Shown here piece after piece: positions 1 to 4,985 of a stretch of DNA of 6,704 nucleotides. The notes beneath the pieces were generated by a model, which was not told the DNA's origin, searched no databases, and saw only the letters and a list, made by a program, of their open reading frames with translations. The translations under genes were made by a program, and so were the position numbers. Every line of letters starts with the position of its first letter. Position 1 is the first letter of the stretch. Origin of the DNA: Candidatus Bathyarchaeota archaeon (GTDB taxonomy: Archaea > Thermoproteota > Bathyarchaeia > 40CM-2-53-6); the NCBI GenBank assembly GCA_005883695.1, contig VBBV01000090.1, positions 1-6,704 of the forward strand, written 5' to 3'.

Positions 1-1469
1 TCGGAGAAGCCGAATTCCTTTGCTCTCCTGATAATGTTAGGATTGGTTCTCTCTTTTACTATCCGTTTTTCCATGTCAACGATGTTCTTGATCTTGTCCA
101 GAAACCACCGGTCGATACCGCTCAGCCTCGATATCTCGTCCATGCTCATCCCGGATTTCAGAGCTTTCGTCACATAGAAGATTCTCTCGTCGGTGGGCTC
201 TCTGAGCTCTCTTCGTATCCTCTCGATACTTCGTCCTGCGATTCCGTTATCAGTCAGCTCCCTTCCGATGTCGAGCATTCTGATCGCTTTTTGCAATGCT
301 TCTTCGAAGCATCTTCCGATCGCCATGACTTCGCCAACGGATTTCATCTGGGTCCCGATTCCCTTGCTGACTTTGCGGAACTTCTGGAAGTCCCACCGAG
401 GAGCCTTTACTACAACGTAATCCAATGCGGGTTCGAAACACGCCGAAGTCACCCCAGTTATCTTGTTCGAGAGTTCCGGGAGAGCGTAGCCAAGGGATAG
501 TTTTGCCGCGATGTATGCTATGGGATAACCTGTAGCCTTTGACGCTAGCGCGGAACTTCTAGAGAGTCTCGAATTAACCTCTATCACCCTGAAATCTTCA
601 CTCTTCGGGTCCAGAGCAAACTGGATGTTGCATTCTCCGACTATGCCGAGAGTCCGTATGACTTTCTGTGCTGTTTCTCTTAGGAGGTTGTACTCACGGT
701 TCGTGAGTGTCTGGGAGGGAGCAACAACGATGCTGTCGCCCGTATGGATCCCCATCGGATCCATGTTTTCCATGTTGCAGATTATGATGCAGTTGTCATC
801 GCGATCCCGCATGACTTCGTATTCGACCTCCTTCCACTTCTCGAGGTACTCCTCGATCAGGACCTGTTTGATCCTACTGTAAGCGAGTCCTCGGAGGGCA
901 ATCTCTCCGAGCGTGCGTTCATCGAACGCCACCCCTGACCCCTGACCCCCTAGCGTGTAGGCGACCCTGACCATGACAGGGAAGCCTATTTCACGGGCCG
1001 CCTCAAGGGCCGTTTCCAAATCGACTGCCTTCCGACTTTTCGGAACAGGGACACCATGTTCGATCATGGTTTTCTTGAACAGTTCCCGATCGTCAGCGAT
1101 CTCGATGCTCTCGATTCCGGTGCCAAGAACCTTCACGTTGTATTTCGAGAGAATACCGCGTTCTGCGAGTTCGACGCCGCAGTTGAGGGCGGTCTGTCCC
1201 CCAAAGCCTAGAAGAATACCGTCGGGTTGTTCTTTGGCGATAATTTCCTCGAGAAAGTCCGTCCTTATTGGAACCGAATACACTTTGTCAGCGAACTTCT
1301 CATCAGTGTGAATGGTCGCAATATTTGGATTCACAACGATTGTTCTGATTTCCTCTTCTCTAAGGGCCTTGATCGCTTGAGATGTTGAGTAGTCAAACTC
1401 GCCAGCTTCTCCAATTTTGATAGCGCCACTTCCTACAATGACAACTGACTTGATGCCATCTATCTTCAA
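1..1469 (-). CDS. carB: Carbamoyl-phosphate synthase large subunit, N-terminal part (cut by window edge)
   Basis: This is the synthetase subunit, which uses ammonia from CarA, bicarbonate and two ATP to make carbamoyl phosphate for pyrimidines and arginine. The frame is open from 1469 to base 1, about 489 of the usual roughly 1070 residues. Visible are the N-terminal signature GSGAIKIGEAGEFDYS (residues 13-28), FGGQTALNCGVEL (89-101), the glycine loop LGGQGSG (173-179), ECNIQFALDP (279-288) and EVNSRLSRSSALASKATG (297-314) of the first ATP-grasp domain. From about residue 410 the oligomerisation domain begins. The wording (NPNIAT, NCGVEL, SACFEPALDY) is close to eukaryotic CPS as I recall it. 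The start is TTG at 1469-1467, sharing TTGA with the carA stop. GAGGAGG lies 10 bases upstream inside carA, and the next in-frame Met is residue 135, too late for the fold. Translational coupling with carA is likely. The second synthetase half lies outside the window. Confidence 0.97.
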   Translation of the reverse strand, partial: MKIDGIKSVVIVGSGAIKIGEAGEFDYSTSQAIKALREEEIRTIVVNPNIATIHTDEKFADKVYSVPIRTDFLEEIIAKEQPDGILLGFGGQTALNCGVELAERGILSKYNVKVLGTGIESIEIADDRELFKKTMIEHGVPVPKSRKAVDLETALEAAREIGFPVMVRVAYTLGGQGSGVAFDERTLGEIALRGLAYSRIKQVLIEEYLEKWKEVEYEVMRDRDDNCIIICNMENMDPMGIHTGDSIVVAPSQTLTNREYNLLRETAQKVIRTLGIVGECNIQFALDPKSEDFRVIEVNSRLSRSSALASKATGYPIAYIAAKLSLGYALPELSNKITGVTSACFEPALDYVVVKAPRWDFQKFRKVSKGIGTQMKSVGEVMAIGRCFEEALQKAIRMLDIGRELTDNGIAGRSIERIRRELREPTDERIFYVTKALKSGMSMDEISRLSGIDRWFLDKIKNIVDMEKRIVKERTNPNIIRRAKEFGFS

Positions 1470-2542
1470 GCCTTCAAGGCCTCCTCGAAGAACCTGTCAA
1501 AGAGGAATCGGGTATCGTATGGACCCGGTGAACTTTCTGGGTGCCACTGAACACCTAAGATTGGTTTCTTCCTGTGTCTAATGCCCTCAACGGTCTTATC
1601 GTTGATGTTAACGAAGCTCGCCAAGAAGTCGGTATTCTCCAGCGAGTTTCGGTCGATCGTGTAGCCATGGTTCTGAGTTGTGATGAAACACCTACCTGTT
1701 TCAAGGTCCATACAAGGATGGTTGACGGCTCTATGGCCGAACTTCAGCTTGTAGGTTTCCGCTCCAGCTGCCAGCCCAAGGATCTGAGCGCCTAAGCATA
1801 TTCCCATTATCGGAATCTCGGTCTCCATCAGACGCCTGGTGGTCTCTATGGTAGTGAGGTCGATTTTGGGGTCTCCAGGTCCATTGCTGATAACTACGCC
1901 CTGGGGATTCATTTCGAGGATCTTGTCTGCAGGAAAATCGTACGGGACGCGGACAACCCTTGCGCCCTTGGCGAGAAGACTGCGCAGTATTCCATACTTT
2001 ACGCCGCAGTCCACGATTACGATAGTCGATTTTTCCTTCCCATCATAGTAGATGGGCTCTTTTGGGCTGACTTTCTGAACAAGATCCTGTTTGTTCGGGT
2101 CTTGAAGTCCGGAGACTCGGAGTGCTGCGGCATCCAGGTTGACTGGCGAACTGGAGACTTTCAAGACCCCCAGCATCGTTCCCTTGTTTCGCAGCCGCTG
2201 CGCCAGGACCCGAGTATCAACACCAAAGATCCCCGGCACTCCCTGTTCGGTCAGCCATTCATCAAGCGTTTTCTGGTTCGACCAGTGGCTAGGTCGAGAG
2301 AGAGAATGGACACCCCGAATAGAGCGAGGCGGCACACCATATGACCCGAGTATCGGGTAGGTCATTACTACAATCTGTTCTTGGTAAGATGGGTCGCTGA
2401 GCAGTTCTGGGTATCCCATCATGGAAGTGTTGAAGACAACTTCTCCAGAAATTTCGGTCTCGGCACCAAAACCCATCCCTTGAATGACGGAACCGTCCTC
2501 GAGGACCAGTACGCCTTTCTTACCTGGTTCCGCCAGCTCCAT
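1466..2542 (-). CDS. carA: Carbamoyl-phosphate synthase small (glutamine amidotransferase) subunit
   Basis: This subunit hydrolyses glutamine and passes ammonia to CarB. It has 358 residues, near the usual 360-380. The N-terminal small-subunit domain covers about residues 8-130 (FNTSMMGYPE, GVDTRVLAQRLRNKGTMLG). A class I glutamine amidotransferase domain runs from about 173: SNGPGDP (219-225), the nucleophile Cys249 in GICLGAQ, KLKFGHRAVNHP (265-276), TQNHGY (289-294), and His334/Glu336 in VQWHPE completing the triad. The histidine common after CLG in relatives is Ala here, but it is not part of the triad. One oddity is that the stretch between SYGVPP (67-72) and PSHWS (84-88) is clearly shorter than in family members I recall, lacking most of a conserved beta-strand segment. 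An in-frame TAA three codons before the ATG fixes the start as the first Met available. No Shine-Dalgarno sequence is seen. Confidence 0.97.
   Translation of the reverse strand: MELAEPGKKGVLVLEDGSVIQGMGFGAETEISGEVVFNTSMMGYPELLSDPSYQEQIVVMTYPILGSYGVPPRSIRGVHSLSRPSHWSNQKTLDEWLTEQGVPGIFGVDTRVLAQRLRNKGTMLGVLKVSSSPVNLDAAALRVSGLQDPNKQDLVQKVSPKEPIYYDGKEKSTIVIVDCGVKYGILRSLLAKGARVVRVPYDFPADKILEMNPQGVVISNGPGDPKIDLTTIETTRRLMETEIPIMGICLGAQILGLAAGAETYKLKFGHRAVNHPCMDLETGRCFITTQNHGYTIDRNSLENTDFLASFVNINDKTVEGIRHRKKPILGVQWHPESSPGPYDTRFLFDRFFEEALKA
1480..1486 (-). promoter_or_regulatory. Ribosome binding site for carB inside carA
   Basis: Read on the minus strand this is GAGGAGG, 10 bases before the TTG at 1469. 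It supports the choice of the rare TTG start for carB and indicates reinitiation or coupling, since the carB start shares bases with the carA stop. Confidence 0.6.
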
Positions 2543-2586
2543 GTGGTGTTATGGACCCAGAGGAGGGTGGTTACACGTGGCCCTTT

Positions 2587-2603
2587 TCAAAGTTTTACTT
2601 TGA
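2587..2603. promoter_or_regulatory. Inverted repeat upstream of carA, candidate operator
   Basis: The sequence TCAAAGT-TTT-ACTTTGA has perfect 7-bp arms around a 3-bp centre and lies 45-61 bp before the carA ATG, where an archaeal core promoter or operator would be expected. A third copy of the half-site TCAAAGT occurs at 2656-2662, and both left copies follow a C-rich, T-rich run. The surrounding A/T-rich stretch could also supply the TATA element. Binding by a regulator is inference, because no regulator gene is in the window. Confidence 0.35.
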
Positions 2604-2672
2604 GTTTTTCCTCTACTATTCGGAGCTAGTCACGGTCTCAGTACGGGCGACCCCTTCAAAGTACGCGAGATG

Positions 2673-2687
2673 GGTCAGTAACTGACC
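2673..2687. repeat. Palindrome GGTCAGT-A-ACTGACC downstream of the 99-residue gene
   Basis: This 15-bp palindrome with 7-bp arms sits 9 bases past the stop of the gene at 2697-2996 and overlaps a second palindrome, GACCGGTC, at 2684-2691. As RNA it could fold into a 6-bp stem with a 3-base loop. No T-run follows on the minus strand, so it is not a classic terminator. It could be a protein-binding dyad or an RNA processing element. It lies in the 2543-2696 gap before carA. Confidence 0.3.
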
Positions 2688-2696
2688 GGTCGAGCT

Positions 2697-2996
2697 CTAC
2701 AAGACTCGTACGGCGTTTTTGCAATCGGGGCAGTACTGGTATAGGGCTATGAGGTCTTTGTATTCTTGCTCTTCGCCCAAGCTGTGTGAGGTATACACCA
2801 GCACGTTCACCAGCGGTTTTGAACAGGCGTAGTGTCGGCCATCCTCAGAGGTGGACACTTCAATTCGTGCATTCGCAATCTTAGCGTTTTTCAGTTCCGC
2901 GAGCAGGTGTTCCACGCTGCTGGCTGTAAACTCTTGGAAGGGCATGTGTGGGATGCCCCCAGCGATCTTACTCTTCACCCTAGAAGGATGCGCCAT
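2697..2996 (-). CDS. Small protein of unknown function with C-terminal CxxC
   Basis: I do not recognise this 99-residue protein. The sequence looks genuinely coding, with mixed hydrophobic/charged patterning, a predicted helix around residues 27-40 (SSVEHLLAELKNAK), beta-like stretches at 43-48 and 62-69 (LVNVLVYT), and a tail YQYCPDC at 86-92. Cys58, Cys89 and Cys92 with nearby histidines (56, 71) could bind a metal, but a full four-ligand site is not evident. ATG at 2996 is preceded by CAGGT at about 10 bases, a weak ribosome site. Met18 (2945) is an alternative start that would drop a basic, Gly/Pro-containing leader. It lies 154 bp upstream of carA on the same strand, and palindromes in the gap suggest separate transcription. 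It is divergent from the GYD gene. A 109-codon frame on the opposite strand (2832-3161) overlaps it but reads less like protein. Confidence 0.6.
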   Translation of the reverse strand: MAHPSRVKSKIAGGIPHMPFQEFTASSVEHLLAELKNAKIANARIEVSTSEDGRHYACSKPLVNVLVYTSHSLGEEQEYKDLIALYQYCPDCKNAVRVL

Positions 2997-3031
2997 CTCG
3001 CAGACCTGAGCCGATTGTTATCGCTTTCTAA

Positions 3032-3072
3032 GATACTTGGAGTACGATTGCCTCGCTTAAGTGCCAAGTATC
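3032..3072. repeat. 9-bp inverted repeat upstream of the 99-residue gene
   Basis: GATACTTGG at 3032-3040 is matched by CCAAGTATC at 3064-3072, a perfect 9-bp pairing around a 23-base loop that holds a further CTTAAG palindrome. It lies 36-76 bp before the ATG at 2996, so it could be an operator or a leader structure of that gene. Confidence 0.35.
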
Positions 3073-3261
3073 GTGCCAAGGCGAGTAGAAGTGTCAGAAG
3101 GCTTAACACGTTCATTTCGTCGAGCGATTCGAATTATCACATCCGTCGAGCAGTGGCTTAGTCCTAGCTTAGTATGAACTGAGAGGCTAACTCTCAAGTC
3201 GTGTGTTGTGAAAGATTTCAAATATTCTAACGTTGCAGGCCTAGTCAACCGTTATCTAGGA

Positions 3262-3279
3262 TTTCGAAAGAACCGGTTC
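3262..3279. repeat. Two abutting perfect palindromes ahead of the GYD gene
   Basis: TTTCGAAA (3262-3269) is followed directly by GAACCGGTTC (3270-3279). They sit 39-56 bp before the presumed start of the GYD gene, so they could be regulator half-sites or part of the 5' leader. Short palindromes arise by chance, so this is a weak call. Confidence 0.25.
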
Positions 3280-3302
3280 GGATAGCAAGGTCGGTCAACA
3301 TG

Positions 3303-3312
3303 AGGAGGTGAT
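3303..3312 (+). promoter_or_regulatory. Full-length Shine-Dalgarno sequence of the GYD gene
   Basis: AGGAGGTGAT matches the complement of the 16S rRNA 3' end over 10 bases, an unusually complete site. The GGAGG core ends 9 bases before ACG (3318) and 12 before ATT (3321). In-frame TGA (3309) and TAG (3312) lie inside or beside it, so the protein cannot begin upstream. The site therefore decides the start, although no ATG, GTG or TTG is at the right distance. Confidence 0.75.
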
Positions 3313-3317
3313 AGACT

Positions 3318-3584
3318 ACGATTTTCATCAGTCTAGCAAAATGGAAGCAGAAACCTACCCCAGAAACGATACGGGAAGCGGACAAACTCTGGGATCAGTT
3401 GAGAAAAGAAGGCGGCAAAGTGATCAGCGCTTACTGGACAATTGGCAGATACGACGCCATAGTCACTCTAGAAGCGCCCAGTGAAAGAGCCGCCCTGAAA
3501 GCTTTGATGCGTTGGGGAGACTATCTCAACACCGAGACATTGGTCGCGGTTCCTAGAGAAGAGGCCGTAAAACTCCTGGGATGA
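3318..3584 (+). CDS. GYD-domain protein with a non-canonical start codon
   Basis: This is a small alpha/beta protein of the GYD family, whose biochemical role is not established. From ACG at 3318 it has 88 residues. The opening strand FISLAKWK, a helix (PETIREADKLWDQLRKEGG), the hallmark AYWTIGRYDAIVTLEAPSE and the closing TETLVAVPREEAVKLLG span the whole family domain, so translation must begin at or just before IFISLAKWK. In-frame stops at 3309-3314 exclude an upstream start. The only in-frame candidates there are ACT, ACG and ATT, and ACG has the best spacing to the Shine-Dalgarno site. The first conventional in-frame start is TTG at 3399, which would delete the first strand and most of the first helix. 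Either ACG/ATT initiation or a base error or mutation of ATG to ACG explains this. The gene stands alone on the plus strand and converges on the HMG-like gene. Confidence 0.8.
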   Translation, partial: TIFISLAKWKQKPTPETIREADKLWDQLRKEGGKVISAYWTIGRYDAIVTLEAPSERAALKALMRWGDYLNTETLVAVPREEAVKLLG

Positions 3585-3634
3585 CTCGATGTTTTTCTTC
3601 GAGCATCCAGGCCCCATTTTTTCTTTTGCTCTTT
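3585..3634 (+). terminator. T-rich terminator of the GYD gene
   Basis: Right after the stop come CTCGA/TCGAG arms (3585-3589, 3599-3603) with a T5 loop, then T6 at 3617-3622 and T4 at 3624-3627. Archaeal RNA polymerase commonly ends transcripts at such T-runs. The rest of the convergent gap to 3772 holds an A6 run at 3703-3708, which is T6 on the minus strand and could end the opposing transcript about 65 bases past its stop. Confidence 0.45.
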
Positions 3635-3772
3635 CAGAGGCTCTCAATGAACAGGGCACAGAAGTCTTGACGTCACGGATGACTCCGATGGATCTCGATT
3701 CCAAAAAATGGGTTGGTCGATAGAGTGAACTGGTGCATCCTCGCATCAGACCTCTTGATGACGCTGGAATGG

Positions 3773-4186
3773 TTAGTATTGTTGTGTCGGTGATTGCCAG
3801 TCTTGGCTTGTCTGTCGCGTTGAAGAGCCGGTCGATGATGTGTCTTTTTCCTTCCAGGCCTTGACCGCGTCGATCATGCTCATTCCTTGCGTCATCTTCC
3901 CTTTCAGGAAGAGGTTGTATTCGCTGGGTTTGCGTTTCTCTTTCTTGACAGATTTCTTGCCAAGCTGTGCGATTGTGGTCTCTTGCTGGGCTATGGTACT
4001 TTGTTGTTTCTTGAGCATCTCGGAGTGCGATTTTATCGCACTCTTGAAGTCCTTGATCAGAGAGTTGTGGTTCTTCTCCAGCGATGTCAGTCTAGTCTTC
4101 AGCTTGTTTATGTCCGCGAGGATGGACTTTGGTATTCCCGCTGTTTTCGGCATAGCTATTTGCTGATTCGATGAGAAGAAAAGCAT
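3773..4186 (-). CDS. Coiled-coil protein with a short HMG/YABBY-like motif
   Basis: This 137-residue protein is probably nucleic-acid binding. Residues 24-76 are heptad-like and charged (INKLKTRLTSLEKN, then STIAQQETTIAQLG), predicting a coiled coil and thus oligomerisation. A basic linker KKSVKKEKRK (77-86) leads into KPSEYNLFLKGKMTQG (86-101) and MSMIDAVKAWKE (102-113). This pattern (basic, PSxYNxF, K, then a short helix ending in W) resembles the start of HMG-box and plant YABBY domains and related short motifs in some large DNA viruses. The C-terminal third helix of a full HMG box is absent. The tail 114-137 is rich in Ser, Thr and Gln and likely disordered. ATG at 4186 gives 137 residues. 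Met12 (4153), starting MPKTAGIPKS, reads more like a natural N-terminus, and neither has a Shine-Dalgarno sequence. The gene stands alone, convergent with the GYD gene. DNA binding is inferred. Confidence 0.8.
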   Translation of the reverse strand: MLFFSSNQQIAMPKTAGIPKSILADINKLKTRLTSLEKNHNSLIKDFKSAIKSHSEMLKKQQSTIAQQETTIAQLGKKSVKKEKRKPSEYNLFLKGKMTQGMSMIDAVKAWKEKDTSSTGSSTRQTSQDWQSPTQQY

Positions 4187-4200
4187 TCCGCATGGTTCAG

Positions 4201-4233
4201 AAACGTCTGTTTATCGCATGAAAAACAGCGTTT
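4201..4233. promoter_or_regulatory. 11-bp inverted repeat over the promoter of the HMG-like gene
   Basis: AAACG-T-CTGTTT (4201-4212, with one bulged T at 4206) pairs with AAACAGCGTTT (4223-4233) across a 10-base centre, giving 11 matched pairs. It begins 15 bp before the ATG at 4186. On the minus strand its proximal arm includes GATAAAC, about 26 bases ahead of 4186, which could be the TATA element of a leaderless transcript. A repeat covering a core promoter suits autoregulation or repressor binding. The rest of the 4187-4352 gap holds nothing else I can name beyond a CCGGCAAA/CCGGCAAG tandem at 4325-4340. Confidence 0.4.
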
Positions 4234-4352
4234 ACGGCCCGGCCAGCTGAAAGATCCGACGAGATCCTAGAGTTTGCGACTGCTCTCAGACTCCCATAAT
4301 GCTAGGGAAAGATACTGGTAGATTCCGGCAAACCGGCAAGATTTAGAGGGTT

Positions 4353-4889
4353 TCAGCATCCGGTACTGGTGAATGTCTGAGTGGAACTGTCGGAAGCTGT
4401 CTGAGTTGCGCTGTAGAGACCCGCCGCAACGGTCGCGCCGAGGGTCAGAACAAGCCTCGACGAGAGATGAAGCATGGTTGGGTTGAGAGTCGGGTCGGTA
4501 AATGTCAGGTTGAAGGGTACGCTTCCACCGGGCCCAAAGGAGGCGTGATTGAAGGGTGCGAATCCACCATACCCAGAGGAGGCGTCACGGGTGATGACTC
4601 GATCGTCAACAGACAGGGTGAAAATCATATTGCTGAGGCTGGTCTGGATGGACGACGCGCTCCAGATCACGCCTCGGACATTGTAGCTCGGCGTCTTCAA
4701 GGAAGATGACTGGGTAGTGCAGTATCTTGAAACGTTGAACGTTTTTACCGTAAGCCCTCGAATGGACGTGTCGCTCATAACTCCATACGCTGCCGCGGCG
4801 GAGTATCCTAGAATCAGGACGATGGCAAGGATAAATTTCCAACCTCCCAGAGAGCGCCGCTTACGCGGCTTTTCTGCATTGTCAGCCAT
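4353..4889 (-). CDS. Single-pass membrane protein of unknown function with tandem repeat
   Basis: This 178-residue protein has a basic cytoplasmic head (KPRKRR, 7-12), one hydrophobic segment at about 17-38, and an outward domain rich in Ser, Thr, Gly and Asn that is probably beta-stranded. Positive charges before the segment predict N-in, C-out topology. Residues 103-128 are two tandem 13-residue units, ASSGYGGFAPFNH and ASFGPGGSVPFNL. Cys57 and the terminal Cys178 are the only cysteines and could pair outside the cell. The alternating strands around FTLSVDDRVIT and SVPFNLTFTDP faintly recall LEA14/WHy-type beta domains, but I do not assign it. The gene lies 96 bp downstream of the stomatin gene on the same strand with its own TATA-like box. 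ATG at 4889 has no Shine-Dalgarno sequence. Confidence 0.75.
   Translation of the reverse strand: MADNAEKPRKRRSLGGWKFILAIVLILGYSAAAAYGVMSDTSIRGLTVKTFNVSRYCTTQSSSLKTPSYNVRGVIWSASSIQTSLSNMIFTLSVDDRVITRDASSGYGGFAPFNHASFGPGGSVPFNLTFTDPTLNPTMLHLSSRLVLTLGATVAAGLYSATQTASDSSTQTFTSTGC
4510..4587 (-). repeat. Tandem duplication, 39-bp unit, two copies
   Basis: Copies at 4510-4548 and 4549-4587 abut exactly and match at 31 of 39 positions by my alignment. They encode the two 13-residue units of the membrane protein, which share 8 of 13 residues (A, S, G, GG, PFN). The divergence shows that the duplication is not fresh and that the frame has been kept. Confidence 0.8.
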
Positions 4890-4911
4890 GGAGTAGTGAA
4901 ATACGCTATCT

Positions 4912-4920
4912 CTTTATGAA
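4912..4920 (-). promoter_or_regulatory. TATA-like box for the membrane-protein gene
   Basis: Read on the minus strand, TTCATAAAG is centred about 27 bases before the ATG at 4889. This is the archaeal TATA-to-start distance expected for a leaderless transcript and agrees with the absence of a Shine-Dalgarno sequence. It would allow expression independent of nfeD/stomatin. Confidence 0.4.
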
Positions 4921-4985
4921 ACTTGCACACGCGGTTTTGAAGTCTCGTCGATCGGTTCGATGGTTGAAGTTCCCAGTTCCCGTCC

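Larger units (their letters stand above)
2997..3317. other. Divergent intergenic region rich in inverted repeats, no convincing gene
   Basis: This stretch of 321 bases separates two divergent genes. Frames of 63 codons (minus, 3057-3248) and the end of a 109-codon frame (plus) cross it, but neither looks like protein. It contains a 9-bp inverted repeat GATACTTGG/CCAAGTATC (3032-3040 and 3064-3072, 23-base loop), a direct repeat GTGCCAAG (3061 and 3073), a direct repeat GCTTAGT (3156 and 3167), a hairpin TGAGAG-GCTAA-CTCTCA (3180-3196), and two abutting palindromes at 3262-3279. An A/T-rich patch TTTCAAATATT (3216-3226) may be the TATA region for the plus-strand gene. I found no tRNA cloverleaf or C/D-box signature. 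Confidence 0.5.

Noticed and set aside
3110..3160. Possible tRNA T-arm (GATTCGAAT near 3127)
   Set aside because: No acceptor stem, D-arm or anticodon arm can be fitted around it.
2832..3161. 109-codon plus-strand frame
   Set aside because: It lies opposite the 99-residue gene and its Arg/Ser-rich translation looks like an antisense shadow.
3057..3248. 63-codon minus-strand frame in the divergent region
   Set aside because: Its composition is not protein-like, it has no ribosome site, and it crosses several inverted repeats.
3589..3723. 44-codon plus-strand frame (MFFFEHPGP...) four bases after the GYD stop
   Set aside because: It begins inside T-rich termination sequence, lacks a Shine-Dalgarno site and has a low third-position GC. 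I cannot support it as a gene.
3840..4174. Two overlapping plus-strand frames (108 and 95 codons), hydrophobic
   Set aside because: They are antisense to the Lys/Gln-rich coiled-coil gene, which produces Phe/Leu-rich shadows. They are not membrane proteins.
4325..4340. CCGGCAAACCGGCAAG tandem 8-mer as a terminator of the membrane-protein gene
   Set aside because: The stem is only 4 bp and no T-run follows on the minus strand.
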